DNA of 64,000 bases from Fibrobacter succinogenes. Its GTDB lineage: Bacteria > Fibrobacterota > Fibrobacteria > Fibrobacterales > Fibrobacteraceae. The stretch is taken from positions 19,903-83,902 of the forward strand of contig CADCGB010000009.1 in NCBI GenBank assembly GCA_902800815.1, written 5' to 3'. Below the pieces are notes generated by a model. That model saw only the letters and a list, made by a program, of their open reading frames with translations. It was not told the DNA's origin and did no database searches. Position 1 is the first letter of the stretch. The number at the start of each line of letters is the position of its first letter. Both the position numbers and the translations under genes were made by a program. Positions 44,626-53,857 of the stretch are shown here, piece after piece.

Positions 44626-45396
44626 CTAGAGATTGCGGACGGTCTTCACGAAGTTGCGGCTCACCAGAATCTGTGTATGTTCCTTGTCGCGCAACACCAC
44701 GTTCAGGCGGCTCATATCCGACTTGCGGATTTCAGCGATGTAGTCGATAGCCACGAGGTGAGCACGGTGCACACGCACGAACTGGCGCGGGTCCAACTTC
44801 TTTTCAAGATCCACGAGCGGAGTATCAATGATGTACTGGTTCGTCGGCGTATAGACGGTCGTATACTTCTCCTCGCTATGGAAACGGATAATCTCGTCCA
44901 CGTTCACGAGCAGAATGCGGTCACCGATCTTCACCTGAATGCGCTGCAGGTACTGGTCGCCCATCGCCATGAGGGAGCGGAACTTTTCCCACGAGAAGTC
45001 CGCAGGCATCTGGTTCGTTGCCTCGATATCGGGCAGGCGCTTGCGCAGCTTTTCCATCGTCGCGTCGAGGCGTTCGGGGTCTACCGGCTTCAGCAGGTAA
45101 TCCACCGTATTTTCCTCATAGGCACGCAGCGCAAAGTTCTCGTACGCGGTCGTGAACACGATGAGCGGCATAACGTCCTCGTCCACATTCTTCAGCACCT
45201 CGAATGCATCCATGTCGGGCATCTGGATATCAAGAAACACCACGTCCGGAGTGAGCTCGTTTATCTTCGAGATAGCCTGGGCGCCCGAGCCCGCCTCGTC
45301 GATAATCTCGAGGTCCTCGGAATACTTTTCCAGGAGCGAACGCATACGCATACGCGCGAGCGGTTCGTCATCAACAATCAATGTCCTTGCCTGCAT
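44626..45396 (-). CDS. LytTR-type response regulator
   Basis: The 256-residue protein has a receiver domain (about 5-115) with DDEPLARMRMR, the phosphate-accepting Asp56 in VVFLDIQMPDMD, FTTAYENFALRAYEEN and LLKPVDPERL, then a LytTR DNA-binding domain (about 155-256) with LVNVDEIIRFHSEEKYTTVYT and QFVRVHRAHLVAIDYI. These regulators usually work with a membrane sensor kinase; none is nearby. The gene starts one base before the lipoprotein stop and precedes lepB by 6 bases, so it is part of an envelope operon and may control it. The family is clear. Confidence 0.95.
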   Translation of the reverse strand: MQARTLIVDDEPLARMRMRSLLEKYSEDLEIIDEAGSGAQAISKINELTPDVVFLDIQMPDMDAFEVLKNVDEDVMPLIVFTTAYENFALRAYEENTVDYLLKPVDPERLDATMEKLRKRLPDIEATNQMPADFSWEKFRSLMAMGDQYLQRIQVKIGDRILLVNVDEIIRFHSEEKYTTVYTPTNQYIIDTPLVDLEKKLDPRQFVRVHRAHLVAIDYIAEIRKSDMSRLNVVLRDKEHTQILVSRNFVKTVRNL

Positions 45397-45397
45397 A

Positions 45398-45865
45398 CTA
45401 CTTTTCTCCTTCCTTTTTCTTGGGTGCAGTGATAATCTTTATAAGGTCTGCCTTCATGCCGTTCTCGTCCAGGTAAATGGTACCTGCACCGGTAAGCATC
45501 GAGAGTGCGCCATACTTTTCAACGGCAAAGTTCAGGTGCAAACCGTCATCAAGCACAACGGCGACCTTGCCATCGCTGAACGAATACTTGCCCTTGAGCG
45601 AGTCGACCTTCGCCGTATCGGTGATAATCGTCTGGATAAAGAGGAGCGTGCTGTCTTCGGCAAGTTCCATGCGCACACCGCGGGCCTTGCAATTTTCACA
45701 GGGGAGCCTACCCGAATACAGGCCGGGGAGCCCTTCGGGGATTTCCACCTTCGGCAGGTCGGGGAGCGGGGCGGGTTCTTCCTTAGAACACGCGGTAAAG
45801 GGCACGCACAGGGCACAGCCCAACAGGAGACCCTTAACGAGGGACTTCAAAAAACGTTTTTCCAT
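45398..45865 (-). CDS. NlpE-like lipoprotein
   Basis: The 155-residue product has a lipoprotein signal (lipobox FTACSKEE). The core, GLYSGRLPCENCKARGVRMELAEDSTLLF (quoted as GLYSGRLPCENCKARG and VRMELAEDSTLLF), matches the N-terminal domain of NlpE with its CxxC pair, a copper- and surface-sensing outer-membrane lipoprotein in enterobacteria. A short beta-rich ending follows. It lies one base upstream of the LytTR regulator, so a sensing role for the pair is plausible. It is shorter than NlpE and lacks the C-terminal domain. No cysteines beyond the CxxC and lipobox are seen except near the start. Confidence 0.65.
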   Translation of the reverse strand: MEKRFLKSLVKGLLLGCALCVPFTACSKEEPAPLPDLPKVEIPEGLPGLYSGRLPCENCKARGVRMELAEDSTLLFIQTIITDTAKVDSLKGKYSFSDGKVAVVLDDGLHLNFAVEKYGALSMLTGAGTIYLDENGMKADLIKIITAPKKKEGEK

Positions 45866-45923
45866 AAACTACAATCTAAAAAAATTCACCGCAGTCTAGG
45901 CGGCAAAGCGCGTACACACGGGC

Positions 45924-46832
45924 CTAGAAACCCTTAGAATACACCACGCGGAACCCGAGCATGTGTGATGCGTAAAGCGGATCCTTCTTTTCGCGGACAT
46001 CCGGAGCGCAGTCCTTGATGGGGTCGCTCCAGCCGCCACCGCGCACCACGCGGGCCGTACCCGAAGTGGCACCCGTGTAATTGTCCATGGCCTTCGTCGG
46101 GAATGCGTCGTACCAGTCATTCACCCATTCGGCAACGTTACCCGCCATATCATAGAGGTCATAGGCATTCGCCACACGGCCAGCCACTTCCACCGGTCCC
46201 TTACTTTGTCCATAGTAAGCATACTTGGACGCGACCTCGTTTTCCCAGTAGTACGTCGTCGATGTCCCGCCATGGGCGGCAATCTCCCATTCCATCTCGG
46301 TCGGGAGCCTAATGCCTTCTACGCTGTAGTCAATGGACAAATTCTCGAGGAAGTTCTTATCGCCTACAGAAGTATAAGTATAGGCCGTATCGAGTCCCAG
46401 ATACTTGGAATATTCGTTACAGAAGAGCACCGCCTGGAACCAGTTCACGTTCTCGACGGGATAGTTGTCGCCCGTATAGTTCTGGTCCGGCATGCCACCC
46501 ATCATCTTCGCGTACAGGCCCTGCGTCACCTCGGTCCCGGTCATCTTGAAGCCATCTATGGAATACGTCACGCCGCCCCGCGTAAGCGTCATTGCAGGGA
46601 CCGAGATCCACGCAACAAGGGAATCATCGCCAAATCCGTCCACGTCACTAGAATCTGTATCACTAGAAGACTGAATCGTGCCAGAAGAAGAACTTGCCGT
46701 CCCCGAGCCGGAATCCGGACCCGTCGGGGCAATCTCTTCGGGGTCTCCGCTTGCCGTGCAGGCAGAGAGTGCGAACAGCAGCAAGATAGCCACGCTTGCG
46801 AAAATTAGTTTATATATACTTTTATAAATCAT
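45924..46832 (-). CDS. SUMF1/FGE-domain lipoprotein
   Basis: The 302-residue product has a lipoprotein signal (lipobox ALSAC), a Ser-rich linker (about 27-65), and a formylglycine-generating-enzyme-like domain: FKMTGTEVTQGLYAKMMG, PVENVNWFQAVLFCNEYSK, RLPTEMEWEIAAHGG, YDMAGNVAEWVNDWY and RVVRGGGWSDP. In Fibrobacter such domains are mostly non-catalytic modules on surface proteins; the active-site Cys pair of true FGE is not clear here. The start overlaps the upstream pseudo-protease gene by 4 bases (ATGA). It probably works with that protein at the cell surface. Confidence 0.8.
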   Translation of the reverse strand: MIYKSIYKLIFASVAILLLFALSACTASGDPEEIAPTGPDSGSGTASSSSGTIQSSSDTDSSDVDGFGDDSLVAWISVPAMTLTRGGVTYSIDGFKMTGTEVTQGLYAKMMGGMPDQNYTGDNYPVENVNWFQAVLFCNEYSKYLGLDTAYTYTSVGDKNFLENLSIDYSVEGIRLPTEMEWEIAAHGGTSTTYYWENEVASKYAYYGQSKGPVEVAGRVANAYDLYDMAGNVAEWVNDWYDAFPTKAMDNYTGATSGTARVVRGGGWSDPIKDCAPDVREKKDPLYASHMLGFRVVYSKGF

Positions 46833-49800
46833 TTAATCACGCCGACGCGGTAGAGTTTCTGCTTGGTCTTCCCGCTCTTGAACTTCACCTTGAGTTTCAC
46901 CGTATAGACGGCGGAGCCGAGTTTCTTCAGGTCAAGATTCTCGAACTGGTTGCGGCCCTGCGCAGGCTCGTCCATCTTCTGCTTGAACACGCACAGGCCC
47001 GTAATGTCGTAGAACTCGAGGGTGGCATCCTTCGCCTTCGCGCCAATCTCGAAACGTGCCTTCGCGACTCCCCCGCGCACCGGGTTCGGGAATACGAAGA
47101 ACTCGCTTATCTCGTCCTTCTCGGTCTCCTTCTCGACATCGCCGAGCCTGCTGGCATCAAAGTAACCCGTGCGTTCGTTGCCACCCGCGGGGAGCGTCCA
47201 TGCCGCAGGCGATTCCGCAGCCGACCCGTTCGCCTTGCGCAGGCGGAAAGCAGCGAGGCTATTGCGGTGCAAGGCGTAAAGTTCAGGACCCGCAGATTTT
47301 TTGCCCGGAACGGCATCTGCAACATATATGCTCATCGGGTAGATGGTCCCGAGCGTATCCTGGTATTCAAAACTGCCTGCTGCCAGCGGGAACTGCTCGG
47401 TCACCTGCGTGCCCTTGCCGGTATAGGCATACACAAGACCGTCACTGCTCGGCACGAGAATCTCGGGAATGTCGTCGCCCGTCACGTCCACGAGAAGCGG
47501 GTCACTCATGAACCCAACCACAGGCGTACCGCGGGAAATCTTCACCGGGAAACCAGCAATCGGGAGACCCGAGCGGTCGAGTGCATACACGAGGTTATCA
47601 CCCAGGAACACAATTTCAGGGTAACCGTCGCCGTTGATGTCGCCAATCGCGATGCCCGAGGTTTCATCCTTCAGGCCGCTCGTTCCACCGGCACCGCGCT
47701 TGTAGTTCTTGGTCCAGACCGTCTTGATCTTGTCTTCCATCTTGAAGGCGGCAACGGTCCCGCGACTGCCCACAATTACGGGTTCATTCTCGCCATCCCT
47801 ATCGATGTCCGTACAGGCGACACGGAAGGTCTCACCCTTCACGCCAGAAACCTTTTCGGACCTGCTCATTGCGACACCCGAAGGTACAGCAACACGCAGA
47901 ATCTCTCCACCCGAGCCAGCAACGACAAGGAATTCCACGCCTTCCTTGTGCGGGCAATAAGCCATATCTTCCGGAGTAAAGCCCGGCTCATTCCAGACAG
48001 GGACAACCTGCCACTTGAATTCCCCGTCCGACAGCACCGCATGATTGACAGCGTCCTCATGAAGAACCCAGACGCGGTCATCCACAATGATCGGGCCCGC
48101 AACCGCACCCGTTATCTTGTGCGCATCGACTGTCGGGAGCCCGCCCTTGAAGGAGGTTCTCACGAAGTGTTCCTTGTGCAGGCTATATACGTCCTTACCA
48201 TCGCTCGCCATGCCCAGCAGCGGGCCATAACTTGCACCCACGCGGTACAACGGCACCTCGCGTTCCGCGCCGTCGCGGGTTAGGGACTTCTGCACAATCG
48301 CGGTATCGGCAACGAAAAGTGTATCGCCCAGCGCACTGAACGCCTGCAGCGTTCCGTCTTCTGCGCCTACCACAAGAATCTTCTCGCCCTCATTTTCAGG
48401 ATCATTCACGAACACCGCGCCGCGCACCGCCGAATTCAGGCCAATCTCGCGCGGGAACTTTCCGCCCTCGATACTCCCGTCGTCAATGCTTATCGTCACG
48501 CTAATAGTCTGTGCGGCAAAGTTCACCACGCTGTCGCCCATGAAAGCGTTCGCGGTCGTTTCCTTGCGTGCATTCTTCGGCACGTTCACCGTAATCTTGA
48601 TTCCGGTATAGCCACCCTGCGTCGTCATCGTGTTCGCATAGCCGGTCGGCTTGATTACCTTCACCGTATCGAATTTCTGCTTCGACTTCTCGCCAGGCTT
48701 GCGCAGGTGCGGCAGCAGGTCCGTACCGCTACCGTAGTCGTACGTATCCTCGCCCAGCGCATTCTTGAAAGACTTGCCGATAGAAAGCACTCCGTCGGAT
48801 TCCACAAGCGAAATGCCGAACTGGTGGTCACGCAGCGTATCGCCACCCCAGAAGTTCGCAACACCGTACTGCAAAGTCTCGCGCAGGTACCACTCGTTCA
48901 CGCGCCACACCGCAATACCGCTCGCCGGGAGGCCCGCATCGTAACTGCTCATGCCAACGATAAGGCCCTTCGCCTTCTTCTTGTTCACGGTAAACTTGCC
49001 ACTCACACAGACGCTATCCTTGTCCTTCACGCACACGCTATCCTCGAACACGAGGTTAAGGCTATCCACTGGCACCGTGCGCCAGGTGGTATCGGTATCA
49101 TCGTCCGTAGTCCCGAGAATCACGTTCACCGTTCCGTCATCGTTCCAGCTGCGCTGGCGATTTTCGATAAGCAAGTACTCGCTCGCACTGAGCGGAACCT
49201 TCACGATTTCGGTGCCCTTGCCCGTACCCGCCGCAGCGATATCCACCGTCACGGGCTTACCCGCAACCGGGCAGACTTCCTTCACGTCGCTCCAGCCCAT
49301 ATAGGCGCGTTCCCATGCCGCAGGCATCGAGGGCAGGAACCCGTTACCCGCGTTGTAGCCCGCAAAGTCCATCACGTCGTAGTAACCCAGGCGGCTGATG
49401 CCCTGCACCACGTCGTAGGTGTTCGGGAGCCCAATCTCGCGCGCAATCTGGTTCACCAGAATTCCGTTCACGCCCCAGTTGAGGCCATCCTGCGAGGCAG
49501 TCTCACTCATCACCATCACCGAGCGGAGCGTATCGACCTTCCCGCCCGGAATGTAGATACCCGTAGTCACCACGCTGTCGCCCGCATCGCGCTTCTCGCG
49601 AATTGCCTCTGCAGTCTTAGCCTTCGCCGAATCGGGCAACAGGTATTCCCACGAATCGCCATCGATATACACGTCCATGAAGTCGGCCGGAGTGTCAGCG
49701 CCCTTCGTGCCCATGCTTCCGCCATCCACCAGGCGGCTCGCACCCGCGTGTATAATCATGTAGGCGCGTTTCACGTTCGGGTTGTCCGAAGGCGGAATGC

Positions 49801-50293
49801 GGAACGGCCCCGCCTCCGAGGAATCCTTTGCGGCGGCGGCAATCGCATCGTAGACGAACGTGAGGTAGTCACGGCTGCGGGCGTCATCGAACTCCGCAGT
49901 CTTCTCGCCCTTCTTCTTGCTCGTGCGGTTGTAGTCGATAATCTGCTTGTCAAGCGTATAGACCGATGAACCCGTAGAGGGGTCGGGGAAAATGCGGGCC
50001 TTCACCACCAGCTTTCCACCGCTCACCGCATTGAAGTAGTTGTTCGCGAACTCGAAATGCTTGAGCCAGTACGAGGCAGTACCCCTGCGGCCCGGCGGGT
50101 CCAGACTATAGGCGTCCTTCTCCTTCTTGTCGGAGTCGAACACGCCTGTGCCGGTCGTAAGCGAGTTGTCCGTCTTCTCTTCCTGGAACTGCACGCGGAG
50201 CGCGTACACGTAGAGCGTATCTACGGCAAAACTGCTCGGCGCAAAAGCGAGTACACCCAAAAACAATGCAAATAGGGTCGCATTAAACTTCAT
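46829..50293 (-). CDS. M6-protease-like protein with degenerate zinc site, FG-GAP repeats and C-terminal sorting domain
   Basis: The 1154-residue secreted protein has a signal peptide and a region (about 30-420) like M6 (immune inhibitor A) peptidases: YFNAVSGGKL, and at 281-294 the segment aligning with HExGHxxGLPDLYD. Here it reads NQIAREIGLPNTYD, so both zinc-binding His residues and the catalytic Glu are replaced by Asn, Arg and Gln. A C-terminal half has FG-GAP-like repeats (DIDRDGENEPVIVG, DINGDGYPEIVFLG, DVTGDDIPEILVPS) forming a propeller. The ending (FVFPNPVRGGVAKARFEI, TLEFYDITGLCVF) is a T9SS-type sorting domain. It overlaps the SUMF1-like gene. Probably a pseudo-peptidase or binding protein. 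Confidence 0.75.
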   Translation of the reverse strand: MKFNATLFALFLGVLAFAPSSFAVDTLYVYALRVQFQEEKTDNSLTTGTGVFDSDKKEKDAYSLDPPGRRGTASYWLKHFEFANNYFNAVSGGKLVVKARIFPDPSTGSSVYTLDKQIIDYNRTSKKKGEKTAEFDDARSRDYLTFVYDAIAAAAKDSSEAGPFRIPPSDNPNVKRAYMIIHAGASRLVDGGSMGTKGADTPADFMDVYIDGDSWEYLLPDSAKAKTAEAIREKRDAGDSVVTTGIYIPGGKVDTLRSVMVMSETASQDGLNWGVNGILVNQIAREIGLPNTYDVVQGISRLGYYDVMDFAGYNAGNGFLPSMPAAWERAYMGWSDVKEVCPVAGKPVTVDIAAAGTGKGTEIVKVPLSASEYLLIENRQRSWNDDGTVNVILGTTDDDTDTTWRTVPVDSLNLVFEDSVCVKDKDSVCVSGKFTVNKKKAKGLIVGMSSYDAGLPASGIAVWRVNEWYLRETLQYGVANFWGGDTLRDHQFGISLVESDGVLSIGKSFKNALGEDTYDYGSGTDLLPHLRKPGEKSKQKFDTVKVIKPTGYANTMTTQGGYTGIKITVNVPKNARKETTANAFMGDSVVNFAAQTISVTISIDDGSIEGGKFPREIGLNSAVRGAVFVNDPENEGEKILVVGAEDGTLQAFSALGDTLFVADTAIVQKSLTRDGAEREVPLYRVGASYGPLLGMASDGKDVYSLHKEHFVRTSFKGGLPTVDAHKITGAVAGPIIVDDRVWVLHEDAVNHAVLSDGEFKWQVVPVWNEPGFTPEDMAYCPHKEGVEFLVVAGSGGEILRVAVPSGVAMSRSEKVSGVKGETFRVACTDIDRDGENEPVIVGSRGTVAAFKMEDKIKTVWTKNYKRGAGGTSGLKDETSGIAIGDINGDGYPEIVFLGDNLVYALDRSGLPIAGFPVKISRGTPVVGFMSDPLLVDVTGDDIPEILVPSSDGLVYAYTGKGTQVTEQFPLAAGSFEYQDTLGTIYPMSIYVADAVPGKKSAGPELYALHRNSLAAFRLRKANGSAAESPAAWTLPAGGNERTGYFDASRLGDVEKETEKDEISEFFVFPNPVRGGVAKARFEIGAKAKDATLEFYDITGLCVFKQKMDEPAQGRNQFENLDLKKLGSAVYTVKLKVKFKSGKTKQKLYRVGVIK

Positions 50294-50326
50294 ATCTACA
50301 ATTTACAAAAATAGCCGCTAAAAAAA

Positions 50327-51112
50327 TCACTCCCCGACGGCCTTGTAACTCTCAGGAATGGTAAGGCGCCAGGTACCAGAGCCAAATGACTTGTTGCGGT
50401 TGATTTTCTTCACGCGGATTTCGAGATACTTCGCGCCGCCGCGCTCGAACACGATTCTCGCGGGCACTTCCATGCCCTCGAATTCCTTGAAGTCAAAATA
50501 ACGGATAGTTTCGGGCTTGCCGTCACCGCCGATGCGCGAGAGCCACACTACGTGCGGGCCTTCCTTCGCGAACATGAACAAGCGCCCTGTCTTCTCGCGG
50601 GCATAGGTTGCGCCATCCACCCGCAAGGAGTCATCAGGCGGTTCAACCTCCTCGTAACCCTCAGGCAAGAGGATTCCCTCGAACAGCCCCGCCACCTGGT
50701 GGATATTCACCGTCGGGATAGAAGGCTCGCCGAAAAGCCCCACCATGTAGCCTGCGCCCTTCATGTAGAGTTTTTCCGTCGGGAAGGTCATCTGCCAGCC
50801 TTCCTCCTTCCACAGGAGCGAGGCAACGCCTATCCCGAACGGGCCCGTAAGTTCCATACGGTAGCGCTTCCCGGGTACCGAGAATAGTACAGCGTCCAGG
50901 TTCTGTTCCTTGCCATTGGCATCGACAAGCGTTATCGCCATCTTCGCACGGAGGCTATCCAGTTTCACTTCATCGGCGGGTGCTGCCTGCGCGGTCGGCT
51001 CCACCGCGGGCTTCGACGAAGCGCAGCCCGCAAACCACATGGCAACAGCACAGAGCGCGGCGAGCGCAATGCGGCTTGCAAGTGCAGTGCGGTTTAGGGC
51101 AAACGAACGCAT
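50327..51112 (-). CDS. LolB-like outer-membrane lipoprotein
   Basis: The 261-residue product has a signal with lipobox FAGCASS, an Ala/Pro-rich spacer, and a beta-rich body with YRMELTGPFGIGVASLLWKEEG and QMTFPTEKLYMKGAG, resembling LolB/LolA-type lipoprotein carriers or DUF4292-type relatives. Similar genes in Bacteroidetes are annotated the same way. It lies between the upstream TPR lipoprotein (4-base gap) and the pseudo-protease, in what looks like one envelope operon. A role in lipoprotein placement is an inference from fold resemblance only. Confidence 0.55.
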   Translation of the reverse strand: MRSFALNRTALASRIALAALCAVAMWFAGCASSKPAVEPTAQAAPADEVKLDSLRAKMAITLVDANGKEQNLDAVLFSVPGKRYRMELTGPFGIGVASLLWKEEGWQMTFPTEKLYMKGAGYMVGLFGEPSIPTVNIHQVAGLFEGILLPEGYEEVEPPDDSLRVDGATYAREKTGRLFMFAKEGPHVVWLSRIGGDGKPETIRYFDFKEFEGMEVPARIVFERGGAKYLEIRVKKINRNKSFGSGTWRLTIPESYKAVGE

Positions 51113-51116
51113 GGCG

Positions 51117-53024
51117 TTACTTCTTCTTTCCCTTCAGGTACTCAAGGGCGGCAGGGTGCTTGGGGTCGACCTTCAGCAATTTCTTGTAGGCCTTCGTCGC
51201 TTCGGCCTTGTTGCCAAGGGCGGCATAGATGGCGCCAAGGTGTTCCAGGAATTCGGAATCATCGTCAAAGCCCTTCTGGTCAATCATCAGGATCGTCTGG
51301 AGCGCTTCCTCGAAGCGGCCAAGCCTGTAGAGTCCCCATGCCTTCGAATCAAGAATGGCATCGGGTTTCTTCTCGTCGCCCAGAGAATCCAGCGCCTTCT
51401 GCACCAAGGCAACACCGTGCTCCAGTTCCTTCTTGTTCCTGTTCAGGTTCAGGAGCGTGTAGCCATAATAGTTATAGACTTCGGAAGCGTTGAGTTCCTT
51501 GAACTGCGGCGACTTGAGGATAGCCTCAAACGTTGCGAAAGACTCGTCGATACGGCCCAAGCGTTCCAGGTTACGCGCCATGTTGTACTGCACCTGGATA
51601 TCCTTCGGGTTCGCGGCAATCATGCTTTCCCAGAACAGGTGCGCCTTCAGGCGTGCCTCGCGGGCAGCGGCCTTCTTGAGTTCATTATCGCCCGCATGTT
51701 CCTCGATATCGTGCGCCTCCAATTGCAATATGTAGGCATACGTGTACTGGAACTTGCGGTACTTCGCCTTCGCTGCGGCCATCAGCTTGTTTAGTTGTGC
51801 GGAATCCACGACCGCCTCGAGCGGGGTCCACTTGCTCCACACACCAAGCATGGAATCAAGCAGCGTATAGGCCTTCTGGTAATCCTTCACCGCAGCATAC
51901 GTGAGTGCAAGCGAGGGCTTGCCCTCGCCCGCCAGAATGGAATCCGCCTGCTCGGCATACATTACGGCGGCCTTCGCGTCCTTCCTGTCCAGCGCGATTG
52001 TCGAAAGTATCCTGCACGCCTGCGAACCGTAAGACGGATCACGATCCAGCTTCAGGTGCACACTATCCAGGTGCACCCTCGCGCTATCCACCTCGTGCAT
52101 AATGTACTCGTTGAGCCCCAAGTGGTAAATGAGTTCCGGCACGCGCACGCCGTCATCGTAATACTTCTTCTTGAGGAACTTGAGCACAGGGTCGCGCGGG
52201 CCATCGACAAACGTGAGCAGCGCAAGCTCGATAATCATCGCGTCGTGCTCGGTCGAACCCGTAATGGTATCGGCAATTGCGCGCGCCTCCACAAAGCGCT
52301 TCTGTACCATCAGGGCATGCACGCCCTTCGCGAGGTACTCCCTGTCGCCCGTCGTCTCGTACGCATCCCTGAACAGGTCGACAATCGCGGAATCCTTCCC
52401 CAGTTCGGCAAGCAGTTTCACCTGCCTGTTGAAGAGCGACTGGATGTAGTTCGTCTGCGGGAGCAGCTGCTCGTAAACACGGACGAGCTCCTCCTTGTCC
52501 TGTACCGCCTCCAAAAAGAGGCTGTAGTCGTAGAGGAGTTTCATGTCCTGATTCTTCGAGGAATCGAGCGCCGCCACAAAGTACTTGCGTGCAGAATCGG
52601 CAACGCCTGCCGCCAGGTACACGCGCGCCATCGTCTCGAGTTGCGCCACCGTGACCTTCCCCTTCAGGGAATTCGCCTTTATCGCGATGCCTACCGCAAG
52701 CGTGTCCGCGCCATGGGCAAGCAACTTCTCCGCCACCTTGAAGGCAAGGTAGCGGTTCTTGGGGTCATACTGCCAAGCAAGAATCCAGAGCGAATCGGAC
52801 TCGCGGTCAAGCCCACGCATTTCCATGTCCATCGCGGTGATGAACGCCATGTGCGCCGTATCGAGATTCCCCTTGTATTCCTGCGAGGAATCCGCACCGG
52901 CCGTCGCGACTGTAGCGGGTGTTGCCGGAGTACTATCCGTTTTTTTCGCAGGAGCCGAGCTGCACGCCACAAAGGCGACCGCAGTACAAGCAAGTACGGC
53001 AAACAGCTTGGCAAAGGATTTCAT
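51117..53024 (-). CDS. TPR lipoprotein
   Basis: The 635-residue protein has a lipoprotein signal (lipobox FVACSSA), a short Ala/Thr spacer, and then TPR units along the full length, clearest at the C-terminus (SKAWGLYRLGRFEEALQTIL, FLEHLGAIYAALGNKAEATK, AYKKLLKVDPKHPAALEYL). Such proteins act as scaffolds in envelope complexes. It lies between the PASTA protein (3-base gap) and the LolB-like lipoprotein (4-base gap), so all three are co-transcribed and may form one complex. No catalytic motif is seen. Confidence 0.8.
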   Translation of the reverse strand: MKSFAKLFAVLACTAVAFVACSSAPAKKTDSTPATPATVATAGADSSQEYKGNLDTAHMAFITAMDMEMRGLDRESDSLWILAWQYDPKNRYLAFKVAEKLLAHGADTLAVGIAIKANSLKGKVTVAQLETMARVYLAAGVADSARKYFVAALDSSKNQDMKLLYDYSLFLEAVQDKEELVRVYEQLLPQTNYIQSLFNRQVKLLAELGKDSAIVDLFRDAYETTGDREYLAKGVHALMVQKRFVEARAIADTITGSTEHDAMIIELALLTFVDGPRDPVLKFLKKKYYDDGVRVPELIYHLGLNEYIMHEVDSARVHLDSVHLKLDRDPSYGSQACRILSTIALDRKDAKAAVMYAEQADSILAGEGKPSLALTYAAVKDYQKAYTLLDSMLGVWSKWTPLEAVVDSAQLNKLMAAAKAKYRKFQYTYAYILQLEAHDIEEHAGDNELKKAAAREARLKAHLFWESMIAANPKDIQVQYNMARNLERLGRIDESFATFEAILKSPQFKELNASEVYNYYGYTLLNLNRNKKELEHGVALVQKALDSLGDEKKPDAILDSKAWGLYRLGRFEEALQTILMIDQKGFDDDSEFLEHLGAIYAALGNKAEATKAYKKLLKVDPKHPAALEYLKGKKK

Positions 53025-53027
53025 AGG

Positions 53028-53801
53028 CTAGTCCACAATGACGAAATCGATTTTCGTATCCGGCTTCAGGTAGTCACCTTCCTTCGGTGCGGTCTCGAGA
53101 ACCGTGCCCGACATCTCGCCGTTTTCGCCCTTCACGCGCTTGATCTTACCCACGCGGAACCCGAGCTGTTCAAGCTTCGGGTAGACATTGTCCATCATCT
53201 CGCCCTCGAACGAGGGGAGCATCACCTTGCCCGTGGTGACACCGGCAGAAATAACGACCTTCACCGTATCGCCCAGACGGACCTTGTTACCCGCCATCGG
53301 GTCGGTGCGAATCACGACCCCGCGGGGGATACTCGCATGCGCGCCCTTCACGATTTCGCCCTGCACGAGGCCGGCACGGGTAAGCGAGATTTCGGCCTGC
53401 TTCTGGCTCTTGCCGCGCAGGTCAGGGATTTCCACTTCGCGAATGCCGAGGCTCTTGGTGAGCTTCACCGTGCGGCCGAGCTTTGCGACACGGCCGGCGG
53501 CAGGCATCTGCACGAGAACCATGCCCGCAGGCACCTGGGCGCTGTAGCGGCCCTCTTCGAGCCATTCATACTTGAAACCGGCAGAATCGAGTTTCTTTTC
53601 CACCGCCGAGGCCTCGAGACCTTCCAGGTTCGGCACGACTCCTGTGGCAGCAAAATGCCCAGAGAATACCGGCAGGGCAATCTTGTCCACCACAAGGGCA
53701 AGCACGACAATACCCACGACCCAGAAAATAACGGCCTTAACGACAGGCGACGTCTTGAGCCAGTTTAATACTTTGTTTATAATGGATTTTAATTTATTCA
53801 T
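53028..53801 (-). CDS. Membrane-anchored protein with three PASTA domains
   Basis: The protein is about 257 residues with one membrane segment (about 25-45) and three PASTA repeats to the C-terminus: VPNLEGLEASAVEKKLDSAG, IPDLRGKSQKQAEISLTRAG and LPSFEGEMMDNVYPKLEQLG. PASTA domains bind peptidoglycan fragments and occur on Ser/Thr kinases and penicillin-binding proteins; here they stand alone, facing the periplasm. An ATG at 53819 would add six residues; I prefer 53801 because the hydrophobic segment is then nearer the N-terminus. It follows crp by 56 bases and is first of an envelope group. Confidence 0.88.
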   Translation of the reverse strand: MNKLKSIINKVLNWLKTSPVVKAVIFWVVGIVVLALVVDKIALPVFSGHFAATGVVPNLEGLEASAVEKKLDSAGFKYEWLEEGRYSAQVPAGMVLVQMPAAGRVAKLGRTVKLTKSLGIREVEIPDLRGKSQKQAEISLTRAGLVQGEIVKGAHASIPRGVVIRTDPMAGNKVRLGDTVKVVISAGVTTGKVMLPSFEGEMMDNVYPKLEQLGFRVGKIKRVKGENGEMSGTVLETAPKEGDYLKPDTKIDFVIVD

Positions 53802-53857
53802 ACCACGGTCATTAGTCATCGGTCAATAGGCGGTCGCAAGGCGCCGCCAACTAACCA

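Noticed and set aside
45924..46832. True formylglycine-generating enzyme
   Set aside because: The domain motifs fit, but the active-site cysteine pair is not clear and no sulfatase gene is nearby; named only as SUMF1-like.
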